Shown: piece by piece, positions 1 through 9,573 of the stretch | How the letters are laid out: each line of letters begins with the position of its first letter | Position numbering within the stretch: position 1 is the stretch's first letter | Assembly: GCA_016125285.1 (NCBI GenBank) | Contig: WGMA01000065.1 | Coordinates: 26,852-90,851, forward strand | DNA length: 64,000 nt | Direction of reading: 5' to 3' | DNA from: Phycisphaera sp. | GTDB lineage: Bacteria > Planctomycetota > Phycisphaerae > Phycisphaerales > Zrk34 | Translations under genes and position numbers: made by a program | The notes under the pieces: generated by a model | Database searches by the model: none | Told to the model about the DNA's origin: nothing | The model's input: only the letters and a program-made list of their open reading frames with translations

Positions 1-9
1 CAACTGGGC

Positions 10-2955
10 ATGGACGGCGTTTTTTACCGTCATCGCGACAGTTCAGGGGCACGAGGGCCGGTCAGCCGTGAGCAGCTCAAGGCATTGGTGCTTTCGGGCA
101 AGCTCAAGGCTTACGACTTCGTGTGGGACGCCCCTCGCGAACGCTGGCTGCATGTGGCCCAGATCGGCGGCCTGCGTGACTTCCTGCCCGGTCGTCCCGG
201 CGCGGCGCCCGCCAACGAAGTACTCCCCCCTCCCCCCACGCAAGATCAACCCGCGCAGGCTCCGGCGAAGGCGGCCGCCCCCGCGACCCCCAAACAACCG
301 GCTCAGCCGACCGCGCAGGCCCCTGCGCAGCCCCCAACGTCACCCGCCAAGCCCCCTCGCGCCCCCGCAGCGCCCGCCGGCGCACCGTCGCCCGCGGTGA
401 TGGGTCCGCGTGAGCGCGCACGGGCGAAGGCGCGTGCGGTGGTGGACGCACGCGGACTGACCTCGCCGAGCGTCGCGCCTGCCCAGAGCACGCCGAACAC
501 CTCGGGCGACGAGACCGGCGCCGCGCCGACACGCCGTCGGCCGCGCGTGCTGCGTCGCCTGCTGATCGCCAACGCCGCGGTGTTGGTCCTGCTGCTGGGC
601 GGGTCGTGGGTGTGGTCGCACATGGCCGGCGAAGGCGGCGGGCCGATGGCCTGGCTTCGCAGCGCGACGAACATCGTGCCGGTCGCTAAGGCCCCGCCGA
701 CCGCCGACGAGATCTACCAGTCCGACGTCAAGCCGCTGCTGGAGCAGTACTGCTACAGGTGCCACGGCCCCGAGAAGCACAAGGCGAAGCTCAACCTCGC
801 GGAGTTCGGCGACGTCAAGTCGATCCAGGCGAAGCGCAAGCTGTGGCACAACCTGTTCAACATGCTGCACACGCGTGAGATGCCGCCCGAGGAAAAGCCG
901 CAGCCGACGGCCGAGGAGCGTGACCGCATCACCGCCTGGCTCGAGGGCGTGCTGAACAGCTACGACCTCAATGGCCCGATCGATCCCGGTCGCGTGACCA
1001 TCCGTCGCCTGAACCGCAACGAGTACAACAACACGATCCGCGATCTGCTGGCGGTCGACTTCCGCCCGGCGGACGACTTCCCGTCCGACGACGTGGGCTA
1101 CGGCTTCGACAACATCGGCGACGTGCTGTCGCTGCCGCCGCTGCTGATGGAGAAGTACCTCGACGCCGCGGAGCAGGCCCTGAGCAAGGCGATCGTGGAG
1201 AAGCCGAACCCCGAGTCGCCCACGCGGCGCTATTCGCCGGGGCAGATGCGGGCGGAGGGCGGCGCCAGCGCCGACGGCAGCAGCGCCACGATGTACTCGA
1301 CGAGCGAGGTGTTCACCAATCACAACTTCCCTGCGAGCGGCAAGTACACGATCCGCATCACGGCGTGGGCGAATCAGGCGGGCGACGAGCCGGCGAAGGC
1401 GGAGATCCGCATCGACGGCAAGGGCGTGAAGGTCCACGAGGTCAAGGCGACGCAGAAGAAGCCCGGCAATTACGAGACGACGGTGCATGTCGACAAGGGC
1501 AACCGCCGCCTCGCGGTCGCCTTCATCAACGACTACTACGACCCGCAGAACCCCGACCCGAACCGGCGTGACCGCAACCTGTACCTGCACAGCGTGGAGG
1601 TGACCGGGCCGATCGACGCCGCGCCGCCGACGCTGCCCGAGTCACACACGCGGATCTTCATCGCGTACCCGTCGCAGGAGTTGCCCAAGCGTGACGCCGC
1701 CCGGCGTGTGATCGGCCGGTTCGCCACGCGTGCGTTCCGCCGCCCGGTCGGCGACGACGAGATCAAGGATTTCATGACGCTGTACGACCTGGCCGAGCAG
1801 CACGGCGAGACCTACGAGGCGTCGGTGAAGCTGGCGCTGGAGGGCGTGCTGACGAGCCCGAACTTCCTGTTCCGCGCCGAGCCCGACCGCCCCACCGACG
1901 ACCCCGACGGCGTGTACCCGCTGAACGATTACGAGGTCGCCAGCCGGCTGTCGTACTTCATCTGGTCGTCGATGCCCGACGAGGAGCTGTTCAGCCTCGC
2001 GTCGCAGGGCAAGCTGCGCGACCCGGCGGTGATCGAGCAGCAGGTGCTGCGGATGCTGAAGGACAAGAAGGCGATGGCGCTGGTCGACAACTTCGCCGGG
2101 CAGTGGCTGCAGCTGCGTCGCTTGCCGGAGATGGCGCCGGACGACAAGGCGTTCCCGCAGTACGACGACAAGCTGGCGCAGGCGATGGAGAAGGAAGCGA
2201 AGATGTTCTTCGCGTCGGTGATGCTGGAGGATCGTCCGATCACGCAGCTGCTGGACGCGGACTACACATACCTCAACGAGCCGCTGGCGAAGCTGTACGG
2301 CGTCCCGGGCGTGACGGGCGACGAGATGCGGCGTGTGGAGCTGCCGGACCGCCGGCGCGGCGGCGTGCTGACGATGGGCGCGGTGCTGACCGTCACGTCC
2401 AACCCGACGCGCACGAGCCCGGTGCTCCGCGGCAAATACGTCCTGGAAAACATCCTCGGCACACCGCCGCCGCCGCCCCCGCCGGACGTGGGCAACCTCA
2501 AAGAGATCAAGGACCCGACGCTCTCGCTGCGCGAGCGGATGGAGATGCACCGCCAGGACCCCAACTGCGCGTCGTGCCACCGCCGCATGGACCCGATCGG
2601 GTTCGGCCTCGAGAACTACAACGGCATCGGGCAGTGGCGTGAGAAGGACGGCCAGGCGACGATCGACCCGTCGGGCACGCTGCCGGACGGCGCGACGTTC
2701 GCCGGCCCGGCCGATCTCAAGCGGCTGCTGGCCTCACGCGAGCAGGAGGTCGCCCGCTGCTTCGCCGAGAAAATGCTGACTTACGCCCTCGGGCGTGGTG
2801 TGGAAGACTATGATATGCATGCGGTGAGGGATATCACGCTGGGCATGAAACGCGACGATTACCGCTTCTCGCGGCTGATGATCGAGATCGCACAGAGCAA
2901 ACCGTTCCTTTACCAACGCAACCTCAACGCAGACGAGGTGAACGATGAGCAGTGA
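10..2955 (+). CDS. GYF-domain / PSD1 cytochrome c (DUF1587-DUF1592-DUF1588-DUF1585) membrane protein
   Basis: A 981-residue membrane-anchored c-type cytochrome of the planctomycete DUF1592 family. Residues 1-55 look like a GYF_2 domain (GPVSREQL, W-rich end), followed by a Pro/Ala-rich linker (about 65-130) and one transmembrane helix (about 184-204). The rest should lie outside the cytoplasm. A heme motif CYRCH is at residues 248-252, and a second CxxCH (C853, C856, H857) sits in CASCHRRMDPIGFGLENY, typical of the DUF1588/DUF1585 end. The family usually has a plain signal peptide, so a cytoplasmic GYF domain ahead of a membrane anchor is unusual. The reading frame overlaps the next gene by 11 bp, so the two are probably translationally coupled. 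The catalytic role of the family is not established. The start lies only 9 bases from the window edge, so the ribosome site cannot be judged. Confidence 0.9.
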   Translation: MDGVFYRHRDSSGARGPVSREQLKALVLSGKLKAYDFVWDAPRERWLHVAQIGGLRDFLPGRPGAAPANEVLPPPPTQDQPAQAPAKAAAPATPKQPAQPTAQAPAQPPTSPAKPPRAPAAPAGAPSPAVMGPRERARAKARAVVDARGLTSPSVAPAQSTPNTSGDETGAAPTRRRPRVLRRLLIANAAVLVLLLGGSWVWSHMAGEGGGPMAWLRSATNIVPVAKAPPTADEIYQSDVKPLLEQYCYRCHGPEKHKAKLNLAEFGDVKSIQAKRKLWHNLFNMLHTREMPPEEKPQPTAEERDRITAWLEGVLNSYDLNGPIDPGRVTIRRLNRNEYNNTIRDLLAVDFRPADDFPSDDVGYGFDNIGDVLSLPPLLMEKYLDAAEQALSKAIVEKPNPESPTRRYSPGQMRAEGGASADGSSATMYSTSEVFTNHNFPASGKYTIRITAWANQAGDEPAKAEIRIDGKGVKVHEVKATQKKPGNYETTVHVDKGNRRLAVAFINDYYDPQNPDPNRRDRNLYLHSVEVTGPIDAAPPTLPESHTRIFIAYPSQELPKRDAARRVIGRFATRAFRRPVGDDEIKDFMTLYDLAEQHGETYEASVKLALEGVLTSPNFLFRAEPDRPTDDPDGVYPLNDYEVASRLSYFIWSSMPDEELFSLASQGKLRDPAVIEQQVLRMLKDKKAMALVDNFAGQWLQLRRLPEMAPDDKAFPQYDDKLAQAMEKEAKMFFASVMLEDRPITQLLDADYTYLNEPLAKLYGVPGVTGDEMRRVELPDRRRGGVLTMGAVLTVTSNPTRTSPVLRGKYVLENILGTPPPPPPPDVGNLKEIKDPTLSLRERMEMHRQDPNCASCHRRMDPIGFGLENYNGIGQWREKDGQATIDPSGTLPDGATFAGPADLKRLLASREQEVARCFAEKMLTYALGRGVEDYDMHAVRDITLGMKRDDYRFSRLMIEIAQSKPFLYQRNLNADEVNDEQ

Positions 2956-4300
2956 ACGCTGGCGGATTTCACGACGAACACTCCTCCGCGGCATCGGGGC
3001 GACGATGGCCCTGCCGATGCTGGACGTGATGGGCGGTAAGGCGATGGCCGCCGAGGCCGCCAAGGCGCCGCTGCGCACCGCGTTCATGTACATCCCCAAC
3101 GGCGTGATCGGGCCGGACTGGATGCCCGACATCAGCAAGGTCGGTGCGGACTACACGCTGCCCAAGTCGCTCAAGGCGCTCGAGCCTGTGCGTAAGAAGA
3201 TGCTGGTGATGACGGGCCTGTGTCACGACAAGGCGAAGGCCAACGGCGACGGCGCCGGCGACCACGCCCGGTGCGCCGGCACGTTCCTGACCGGCGTGCA
3301 GGTCCGCAAGACGGACGGCAAGGACATCCACGCCGGGACGTCCGTTGACCAGGTCATGGCTCAGAAGATCGGCATGAAGACGCCGCTGTCGTCGCTGGAG
3401 CTGGGCGCCGAAGGCGGCCGCCAGGCGGGCAACTGCGACTCGGGCTACAGCTGCGCCTATTCGTCGAACATCTCGTGGCGGTCTCCCACGACGCCGAACG
3501 CCAAGGAAATCAACCCGCGTGCGGTGTTCGAGCGTCTGTTCGGCGACTCGAAGGCCGTGGAGTCGAAGCGCGAGGCGGCCAAGCGTGAGCTGTATCGCCG
3601 CAGCGTGCTGGACGTCGTGCTGAGCGACGCGAAGGACCTGCGCGGCAAGGTCAGCAATCACGACCAGCGCAAGCTCGACGAGTACCTCGACTCGGTGCGT
3701 GAGATCGAGAAGCGGATCCAGGCGGAGGAAGGCAACGCGCGGGCGAAGCTGCCGCCGGACCTCGATGTGCCCGAGGGCGTGCCGACCGAGTACGCCGAGC
3801 ACCTGCACCTGATGATGGACCTGATGGTCGTGGCGTTCCAGACGGACATGACGCGCGTGACCACGTTCATGTACTCCAACGCGGGCTCGAACCGTTCGTA
3901 CCCGTTCATCGGCGTGCGTGAGGGGCACCACTCGCTGTCGCACCACCGCGGCGACGCCGAGAAGATGGCCCAGCTGCAGAAGATCGACGAGTTCCACATC
4001 GAGCAGTTCGCGTACATGCTGCAGAAGATGGACTCGATCAAGGAAGGCGACGGCACGCTGCTGGATCACTCGATGATCATGTACGGCAGCGCAATCGGCG
4101 ACGGCAACCGTCACAACCACGACGACCTGCCCGCGATCCTCGCCGGCGGCGGCAACGGCACGCTGACCCCCGGCCGCCACGTCCACTACGAGGCGGAAAC
4201 GCCGATGGCCAACCTGTTCCTGTCGATGCTCGATCGCATGGACGCGTCGGTGGACCAGTTCGGCGATTCGACCGGCCGCCTCGACCAGCTCAAGGTGTGA
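2945..4300 (+). CDS. DUF1552 domain secreted protein
   Basis: A 451-residue protein of the DUF1552 family, which is commonly encoded next to DUF1592-type cytochromes in planctomycetes. The N-terminus has a twin-arginine-like signal (SRRTLLRG followed by a hydrophobic stretch and an AxA-like site near residue 35), so export by Tat is likely. DUF1552 is thought to be related to sulfatase/phosphatase-like folds, but no activity is known. The body contains the family-like HHSLSHH segment and the MYGSAIGDGNRHNHDDLP segment near the C-terminus. It begins inside the end of the preceding cytochrome gene, which supports a two-gene operon and probably a complex. A second such pair lies on the minus strand at 31634-35355. 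Confidence 0.9.
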   Translation: MSSERWRISRRTLLRGIGATMALPMLDVMGGKAMAAEAAKAPLRTAFMYIPNGVIGPDWMPDISKVGADYTLPKSLKALEPVRKKMLVMTGLCHDKAKANGDGAGDHARCAGTFLTGVQVRKTDGKDIHAGTSVDQVMAQKIGMKTPLSSLELGAEGGRQAGNCDSGYSCAYSSNISWRSPTTPNAKEINPRAVFERLFGDSKAVESKREAAKRELYRRSVLDVVLSDAKDLRGKVSNHDQRKLDEYLDSVREIEKRIQAEEGNARAKLPPDLDVPEGVPTEYAEHLHLMMDLMVVAFQTDMTRVTTFMYSNAGSNRSYPFIGVREGHHSLSHHRGDAEKMAQLQKIDEFHIEQFAYMLQKMDSIKEGDGTLLDHSMIMYGSAIGDGNRHNHDDLPAILAGGGNGTLTPGRHVHYEAETPMANLFLSMLDRMDASVDQFGDSTGRLDQLKV

Positions 4301-4428
4301 CTCGGCCAGCCACCCCGACCGCGACGACCGCGGTACGGGCTCAGAGGTGATCCGCGTTCGTGAACGGGGCATTTGGCCCCCAACCGCCGCTGCCGCCGAT
4401 CGGGGATGAAAGACCCGACGGTATTCCT

Positions 4429-4434
4429 TATAAT
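4429..4434 (+). promoter_or_regulatory. candidate -10 box
   Basis: A perfect TATAAT stands out in GC-rich sequence 88 bp upstream of the MotA/ExbB-type gene. No good TTGACA-like -35 box lies at the normal distance, so this is only a candidate. The 4301-4521 gap shows nothing else that I can support. Confidence 0.3.
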
Positions 4435-4521
4435 GTCGTGCTGGGCTCGGTTCTTTCAGGGCACGAAACGAACTGATCAGAGTCTGTGTGATGTAACGGT
4501 CAGTGCAGCGGAGACCGCTGG

Positions 4522-6195
4522 ATGTACTTCAAGTTCGACTGCCCCCATTGCGGCAAGAGCCTCAAGGTCAAGGAGGAGAACGCCGGTCAGCGTGCGCGCT
4601 GCCCGTACTGCCGCAACTCGATGACGGTTCCCGAGCCGCCCGCGTCGGAGGACGACCTCGACGCCCTGTCGAGCGCCGCGGTCAACACCGACGACATCCC
4701 GATCGCGCGCCCGCGTCGCAAGGCCGCCGGCGGGGAGATCGACGAGCCGCACGACGGCGAGGAGTCCGACGCCGCCTCGCGCCGACGTCCGCAGCCGGCA
4801 GCCGATTCTTCCTCCGAACAGACCGACGGCACCAACGTCTCGCTGCTGCGCAGCGGCGTGCTCGGCTTCATCCTGCTGGTGGCGTTCTACGGCGTGCTGG
4901 TGCTGCCGACCAAGGGCACCGCGTTCGCCGACAAGTTCCTCAAGAGCGGCATGATCGCGCCGTTCCTCGTGTTCCTGCTCGGCTGGTCGGTCGCCCTGCT
5001 CTGGCTCAAGCAGCGTAAGCTCCGCCGCCAGAAGGAGTCGATGCTGTTCGACGTGCTGCCCAACGAGATCTCCGAGCAGATCACGCCGGACAAGGTCGAC
5101 GAGTTCACCAGCCACATCCGCTCGCTGCCCGTCAAGCCCGGCGAGAGCTTCCTGATCAACCGGGTGCTGCGCGGCCTGGAGCACTTCCGCATCCTGCGCA
5201 GCAACTCCGAGGTCGCCAGCCGCCTGGCCGTGCAGTCCGACATCGACGCCGCCGCGGTCGAGTCCAGCTACACGATCGTCAAGGTGTTCATCTGGGCGAT
5301 CCCGATCCTCGGCTTCATCGGCACGGTCATGGGCATCAGCGAAGCCGTCTCCGCGTTCTCCGGCAAGCTGTCGACCGCGACCGGCGATCAGGGCACGGCC
5401 GCGATCACCGACTCGCTGAACCAGGTCGTGTCCGGACTGGCCTTCGCGTTCGACACGACGTTCGTCGCGCTGGTGATGTCGATCATCGTGATGTTCCCCA
5501 CGAGCCTGCTGCAGAAGTCCGAAGAGGACCTGATCAACTGGGTCGACGAGTACACCAACGAGAACCTGCTCAAGCGGCTCAAGGACAGCGACCTGCCCGA
5601 CGGCCCCGACAACCACGACGCGGCGATCGACCGCGCCGTCGAGAAGGCGATGGTCAAACACCACGCCGAGCTGCAGGCGTGGACGGCGAAGCTCGAAACG
5701 ATCGGCCGCACCGTCACCGATCAGGTCGTCAAGGGCTGGGACCAGATCAACGAGAAGGCCATCACCTCGATGGCGACCAAGCACCAGTCGCTGCTGACGC
5801 AGATCGACACGCTCATGCAGCAGATGGCCAAGATGCAGGACGAGCAGGTCAGCAAGATGCAGGCGGTGTCGGACGCGGTGGAGTCGACGGCCAAGGTCAA
5901 CGACCGCCGGACGTCGGACTACCAGAAGATCTTCGAGCAGGACATGGACCAGCTGGCCGAGAAGCTCGAGCAGGTCATCGAGCGCGTGGCGACGCAGACG
6001 ACCGACACCGAGCAGCAGATGTCCGAACAGCTCCGCCAGACGTCGGAGTCGGTGCGGACGCACGTCGAGGGGCTCGAGGCGGGCATCAGCTCGCTGAACC
6101 GCGTGCTCGAGCAGCTCGGTGAGAAGCAGGTGGTGATCCGCGTAGAGCAGCCTGAGCGCAAGCGGTGGTTCTTCGGTCGACGCAACGGGGCCTGA
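4522..6195 (+). CDS. MotA/TolQ/ExbB-type proton channel protein with N-terminal zinc ribbon
   Basis: A 557-residue inner-membrane channel component. A zinc ribbon lies at the start (C7, C10, C27, C30), then an acidic/Ser-rich linker. There are four predicted membrane helices at about 110-130, 145-163, 254-275 and 302-330. The last two hold the MotA/TolQ/ExbB signature (PILGFIGTVMGISEAV, then SGLAFAFDTTFVALVMSI). About 200 C-terminal residues are a long coiled coil rich in Gln and Glu, well beyond the usual ExbB length of roughly 240 residues. By family knowledge such channels use the ion gradient to drive a partner. The next two genes encode candidate partners only a few bases downstream. The cytoplasmic zinc ribbon and the long tail are unusual. 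Confidence 0.85.
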   Translation: MYFKFDCPHCGKSLKVKEENAGQRARCPYCRNSMTVPEPPASEDDLDALSSAAVNTDDIPIARPRRKAAGGEIDEPHDGEESDAASRRRPQPAADSSSEQTDGTNVSLLRSGVLGFILLVAFYGVLVLPTKGTAFADKFLKSGMIAPFLVFLLGWSVALLWLKQRKLRRQKESMLFDVLPNEISEQITPDKVDEFTSHIRSLPVKPGESFLINRVLRGLEHFRILRSNSEVASRLAVQSDIDAAAVESSYTIVKVFIWAIPILGFIGTVMGISEAVSAFSGKLSTATGDQGTAAITDSLNQVVSGLAFAFDTTFVALVMSIIVMFPTSLLQKSEEDLINWVDEYTNENLLKRLKDSDLPDGPDNHDAAIDRAVEKAMVKHHAELQAWTAKLETIGRTVTDQVVKGWDQINEKAITSMATKHQSLLTQIDTLMQQMAKMQDEQVSKMQAVSDAVESTAKVNDRRTSDYQKIFEQDMDQLAEKLEQVIERVATQTTDTEQQMSEQLRQTSESVRTHVEGLEAGISSLNRVLEQLGEKQVVIRVEQPERKRWFFGRRNGA

Positions 6196-6199
6196 ACCC

Positions 6200-7024
6200 A
6201 TGGGCAGACGACGCAACAAGTCCGCGCCTTCGATCTCGCTGTTTCCGTTCCTCAGCATCCTCGCCTGCGTGATCGGCGTGCTGACGCTGCTGATCTCGGC
6301 GCTGGCGCTGGGTCAGATCGATCCGTCCGCGGTCGAAGAGGCCGAGCAGCGATTCGTCGAACAGGAGCAGCGTGCGGCGCAGCACGAGGCGTTGTCGCAG
6401 GGCATCATCACCGCGAATGACCGCATCACCGAGCTCAAGCGGATGATCACCGAGGCGGAGACGGCGCAGAAGCAGGTGGCGGCGGCGCGGGCGGAGCTGG
6501 AGCAGCTCGAGGCCGAGCGTCAGAAGATGCTGGCCAAGGCGAACGACAAGACCAGCGCCAACCTGCTGGCCGAAGCGAACCGCCTGCGTGTGCGGGTCGC
6601 GGAGCTCGAGCCCGAGCTGAAGGAAACGAAGGAAAAGATCGCCGAGCTGAAGGCGGAGCTGGCCGACCGTCGCAAGCCGCCGGAGCCCGCGAAGGTGATG
6701 ATCCGGCCGGGCGGGTCGGGCGTCGGGCTGGACCCGTCGTTCGTGGAGTGCGCCTACAGCAGCGTGGTGATCTACGAGGGCGACAAGCCGCAGCGCGTGC
6801 GCCGGGCGGACCTGGCGACCAGCGACGTGTTCATCGACCTGCTGAAGCGCGTCGCCGAGCGGCCCGACGGCACGATCATCTTTCTCGTGCGCACCGACGG
6901 CCTGGGCACCTACTACACCGCACGCTCTATCGCCCGCGCGAACTACGTCCGCAACGGCAAGCTGCCGGTTGTCGGCGACGGCGAGATCGACCTGACACTG
7001 TTCAACGCGATCAAGAAGCACTGA
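6200..7024 (+). CDS. ExbD-like membrane-anchored coiled-coil protein
   Basis: A 274-residue protein with a basic N-terminus and one membrane helix (SISLFPFLSILACVIGVLTL, about residues 11-36). This arrangement is typical of ExbD/TolR/MotB-type stators, which pair with MotA/ExbB-type channels. A coiled coil covers about 45-160, followed by a compact C-terminal domain (from FVECAYSSVVIYEGDKPQ) that should be periplasmic. The expected stator Asp in the membrane segment is not obvious; the first acidic residue is the Asp in GQID just after the helix. The gene starts 4 bp after the channel gene, so co-translation is likely. The exact function is unknown. Confidence 0.75.
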   Translation: MGRRRNKSAPSISLFPFLSILACVIGVLTLLISALALGQIDPSAVEEAEQRFVEQEQRAAQHEALSQGIITANDRITELKRMITEAETAQKQVAAARAELEQLEAERQKMLAKANDKTSANLLAEANRLRVRVAELEPELKETKEKIAELKAELADRRKPPEPAKVMIRPGGSGVGLDPSFVECAYSSVVIYEGDKPQRVRRADLATSDVFIDLLKRVAERPDGTIIFLVRTDGLGTYYTARSIARANYVRNGKLPVVGDGEIDLTLFNAIKKH

Positions 7025-7033
7025 GCTCACACG

Positions 7034-8167
7034 ATGGCACGACGCAAGAAGAAAAGCCAGGAAGACATCGGCAGCCTCGACTCGCTGCTCGACACGATGA
7101 CCAACGTCGTGGGCATCCTCGTCATCCTGCTGGCGGTGACGCAGATCGGCGTGGGCGACGCGATCAAGCGCATCAAGGGCTTTGAGGATTTCGGCGCGAA
7201 CATCAGCCCCGAGGAGATCGAGTCCAAGCAGGCGGAGGTCGACGAGTTGCAGAAGCTCGTCGCGAAGCTCAGCGAGCAGTGGGCGGGCCTCGACGGCCAG
7301 ACGCGCCCCGACCTGGCGGCGCAGGTCGAGATCAAGAAGCTCATCGAGGACCTCAAGAAGCAGCTCAAGGAGAAGCCCGACAAGACGGTGGACACCGCGG
7401 CGATCCAGAAGCAGATCGACGAGCGGAAGAAGCAGGCCGAGGCGATGGAGAAGCAGATCCTCGCGGCGCAGAACGAGGTGGCCAAGCTCAAGGCGGCGCT
7501 CGACTCGACGCCCGAACGCGAGTCGCCCGCGCCGCAGGTCGTGACGCTGCCGAACCCGCGACCGGCGCCCGAGGGCGCCAAGCCGCTGAACTACATCTGC
7601 CGCGAGGGCCGCATCATCCCCGTCGATGTCGACCGGTTCCAGGAGATCGCCGAGCAGAACATGCGTCGCATCAACCCGGAGGTGAACGACAAGGGCGAGA
7701 TCGACTGCGACGCCGTGGTCAGCTTCTTCCAGCAGCACACGCTGGGCGACCGCAACTTCGCGCTGCGGATCAAGATCCACAATCACCGTCCGTACATCGT
7801 CTTCGAGCGGAAGGTCAACGTGAAGGGCGAGGTGATGGCGGGCGAGACGACCGAGCAGATGCTCAACCGCAACAGCGAGTACCAGCGGACGATCCGCCGC
7901 GCGAACCCCAACAAGCAGTACGTGCGGTTCCTGGTCTGGCCCGACAGCTTTGACACGTACCTCGCGGCGCGCGAGATCGCCTCGGAGAACGACCTGCTGG
8001 CGGGCTGGGAGCCGCAGGGATCGAGCAACGAGTGGGCCGAGCGGATGAACGGCAACCTCGTGTGCATCGGCATGCCGCCCCCGCCGCCGCCGAAGCCGAA
8101 TCAGGCCGCGACCGCCCAGCCCGACACGCCGCCGAAGCCGCCGCTGCCGTACGACACGGTGGACTGA
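7034..8167 (+). CDS. second ExbD/MotB-like membrane-anchored protein
   Basis: A 377-residue protein laid out like its neighbour: a short basic N-terminus, one membrane helix (MTNVVGILVILLAVTQIGVG, about residues 19-38) preceded by SLDSLLDTMTN, a long coiled coil (about 55-155), and a globular C-terminal domain that begins at NYICREGRIIPVDVDRFQ. The Asp before the helix fits the ExbD pattern. The C-terminus is Pro-rich. It begins 9 bp after the previous gene, which completes a three-gene motor-like operon. Two different ExbD-like partners for one channel suggests a heteromeric stator. The driven process is unknown. Confidence 0.72.
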   Translation: MARRKKKSQEDIGSLDSLLDTMTNVVGILVILLAVTQIGVGDAIKRIKGFEDFGANISPEEIESKQAEVDELQKLVAKLSEQWAGLDGQTRPDLAAQVEIKKLIEDLKKQLKEKPDKTVDTAAIQKQIDERKKQAEAMEKQILAAQNEVAKLKAALDSTPERESPAPQVVTLPNPRPAPEGAKPLNYICREGRIIPVDVDRFQEIAEQNMRRINPEVNDKGEIDCDAVVSFFQQHTLGDRNFALRIKIHNHRPYIVFERKVNVKGEVMAGETTEQMLNRNSEYQRTIRRANPNKQYVRFLVWPDSFDTYLAAREIASENDLLAGWEPQGSSNEWAERMNGNLVCIGMPPPPPPKPNQAATAQPDTPPKPPLPYDTVD

Positions 8168-8199
8168 CGCGCGGCGTGCTTCACGCACGAGCACACGCC

Positions 8200-9573
8200 A
8201 TGCCGACACGTCTGACCATCCCCGTCGCGTTGTTCGTCGTCGCGCTGTCGACCGTCGTCGCGGTCGCCGACGAGCCGCCGCGCGCCAACGTCGTCGACGT
8301 GCCGGCGTCGATCCCGGCGGACGAGTCGCGCGACGTGACCGACGATCTCAACGCCTTCCTGTCGCGCGTGCCCGCCGACGCCCGCGTGGTGTTCCCCGCC
8401 AACGCCCGCTATCGCATCGACGGCACCGTGCTCATCGCCGACAAGCACCACCTGACGATCGACGGCAACGGCGCGGTGTTCCGCGCGATCGACCGCGGCG
8501 CGGACCACGCCAAGTCGGAGAACTACGCCGGTTGGCGGGCGACGCGCACGCGGGCGCACCTCCGCATCAAGGACGGAGCCGACATCGTCGTGCGCAACGT
8601 CGAGGTTCACGGCGCGCACCCCGACGCCGGGCGCGCCGGCACGTACGACGCCAACCGCGAGGCGCAGCACGGGTTCGATCTCAGCGGCGTCGAGGACTGC
8701 GTCATCGAGCGCGTGAACGTGCATGACGTGTACGGGGACTGCGTCTACCTCGCGAAGGTGCGCGGCGTGGCGATCCGCCAGTCGACGCTGAAGCGCTGCG
8801 GCCGACAGGGCGTGGCGGTGGCGACCGGGCGTGACGTGCTGATCGAGGACAACACGATCGACGACTCCCGCCGCGGCATTATCGACATCGAGCCGTACGG
8901 CAAGGAGTGGGCCACGACGAACATCAGCATCATCAACAATCGCCTCGGCGGGTCGCGTCTGCTGCTGCTGCCGATGGGCGGCGGCGGTGTGATCGGCACG
9001 ATCTTTCTCGCCGACAACATCAACACGGCGCCGAACGGTGTGCCCTCGATCTACAACGTCGGCAAGGCGGACCAGCACCGCGGGCCGTTCGTCGCGGTCA
9101 ACAACCGCATCACCGTCGGCGGGAGCACCGCGGCGGGTCTCCGCGTGACCGGCAACGACGGCGTGCTTTTTGCCGGGAACATGCTGAGCTACCCCGCGAA
9201 CCGCAAGATGACGGCGTTGGACCTGACCGGGTCAACGGGCGTCATCGTCGGCAACGCGTTCGAGGGCGCCGACCACGTGCTCGCCGATGGCGCAACGGTC
9301 ACCGCTCTGGCGAACACCACAGCGCCCGACGCCAAACCGGCGACCGCGCCGACCGAGTGGAAGCGCATCGAAGGCGGCTACGCCGTCCGCGTCACCCTGC
9401 CCGACAGTCAGGTCATCGCCGTCCTCCGCGGCGGGCTGAGCCCCACGCCGAAGCCCCAGCCGATCACCGGCTATGGCCTGACCACCGCCGGCGACTTCGC
9501 CTGGGCCCGCGTCGCCAAGGGCAAGATCGTCGACGGCGCGGTGCGGGGTGGCGACTCCTACAAGCTCGAGTAG
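8200..9573 (+). CDS. secreted right-handed parallel beta-helix protein
   Basis: A 457-residue protein with a signal peptide (about residues 1-24, ending AVADE). It is followed by a pectate-lyase-like parallel beta-helix. Typical beta-helix turns are seen, such as HLTIDGNGAVF, IVVRNVEVHGAH, CVIERVNVHDVYGD, VLIEDNTIDD and SIINNRLGG. The family includes polysaccharide lyases and hydrolases, but no catalytic set could be assigned, so the substrate is unknown. The open frame extends upstream into the preceding gene. The ATG at 8200 is chosen because the signal peptide starts exactly there. It lies 32 bp after the motor-like operon. Confidence 0.8.
   Translation: MPTRLTIPVALFVVALSTVVAVADEPPRANVVDVPASIPADESRDVTDDLNAFLSRVPADARVVFPANARYRIDGTVLIADKHHLTIDGNGAVFRAIDRGADHAKSENYAGWRATRTRAHLRIKDGADIVVRNVEVHGAHPDAGRAGTYDANREAQHGFDLSGVEDCVIERVNVHDVYGDCVYLAKVRGVAIRQSTLKRCGRQGVAVATGRDVLIEDNTIDDSRRGIIDIEPYGKEWATTNISIINNRLGGSRLLLLPMGGGGVIGTIFLADNINTAPNGVPSIYNVGKADQHRGPFVAVNNRITVGGSTAAGLRVTGNDGVLFAGNMLSYPANRKMTALDLTGSTGVIVGNAFEGADHVLADGATVTALANTTAPDAKPATAPTEWKRIEGGYAVRVTLPDSQVIAVLRGGLSPTPKPQPITGYGLTTAGDFAWARVAKGKIVDGAVRGGDSYKLE

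Noticed and set aside
4522..8167. Zorya-type defence system (ZorA/ZorB)
   Set aside because: The channel has a long tail, but no OmpA-like ZorB domain and no ZorC/D/E genes are present.
4477..8209. Two long minus-strand open frames over the motor-like operon
   Set aside because: Shadow frames of the channel and ExbD-like genes.
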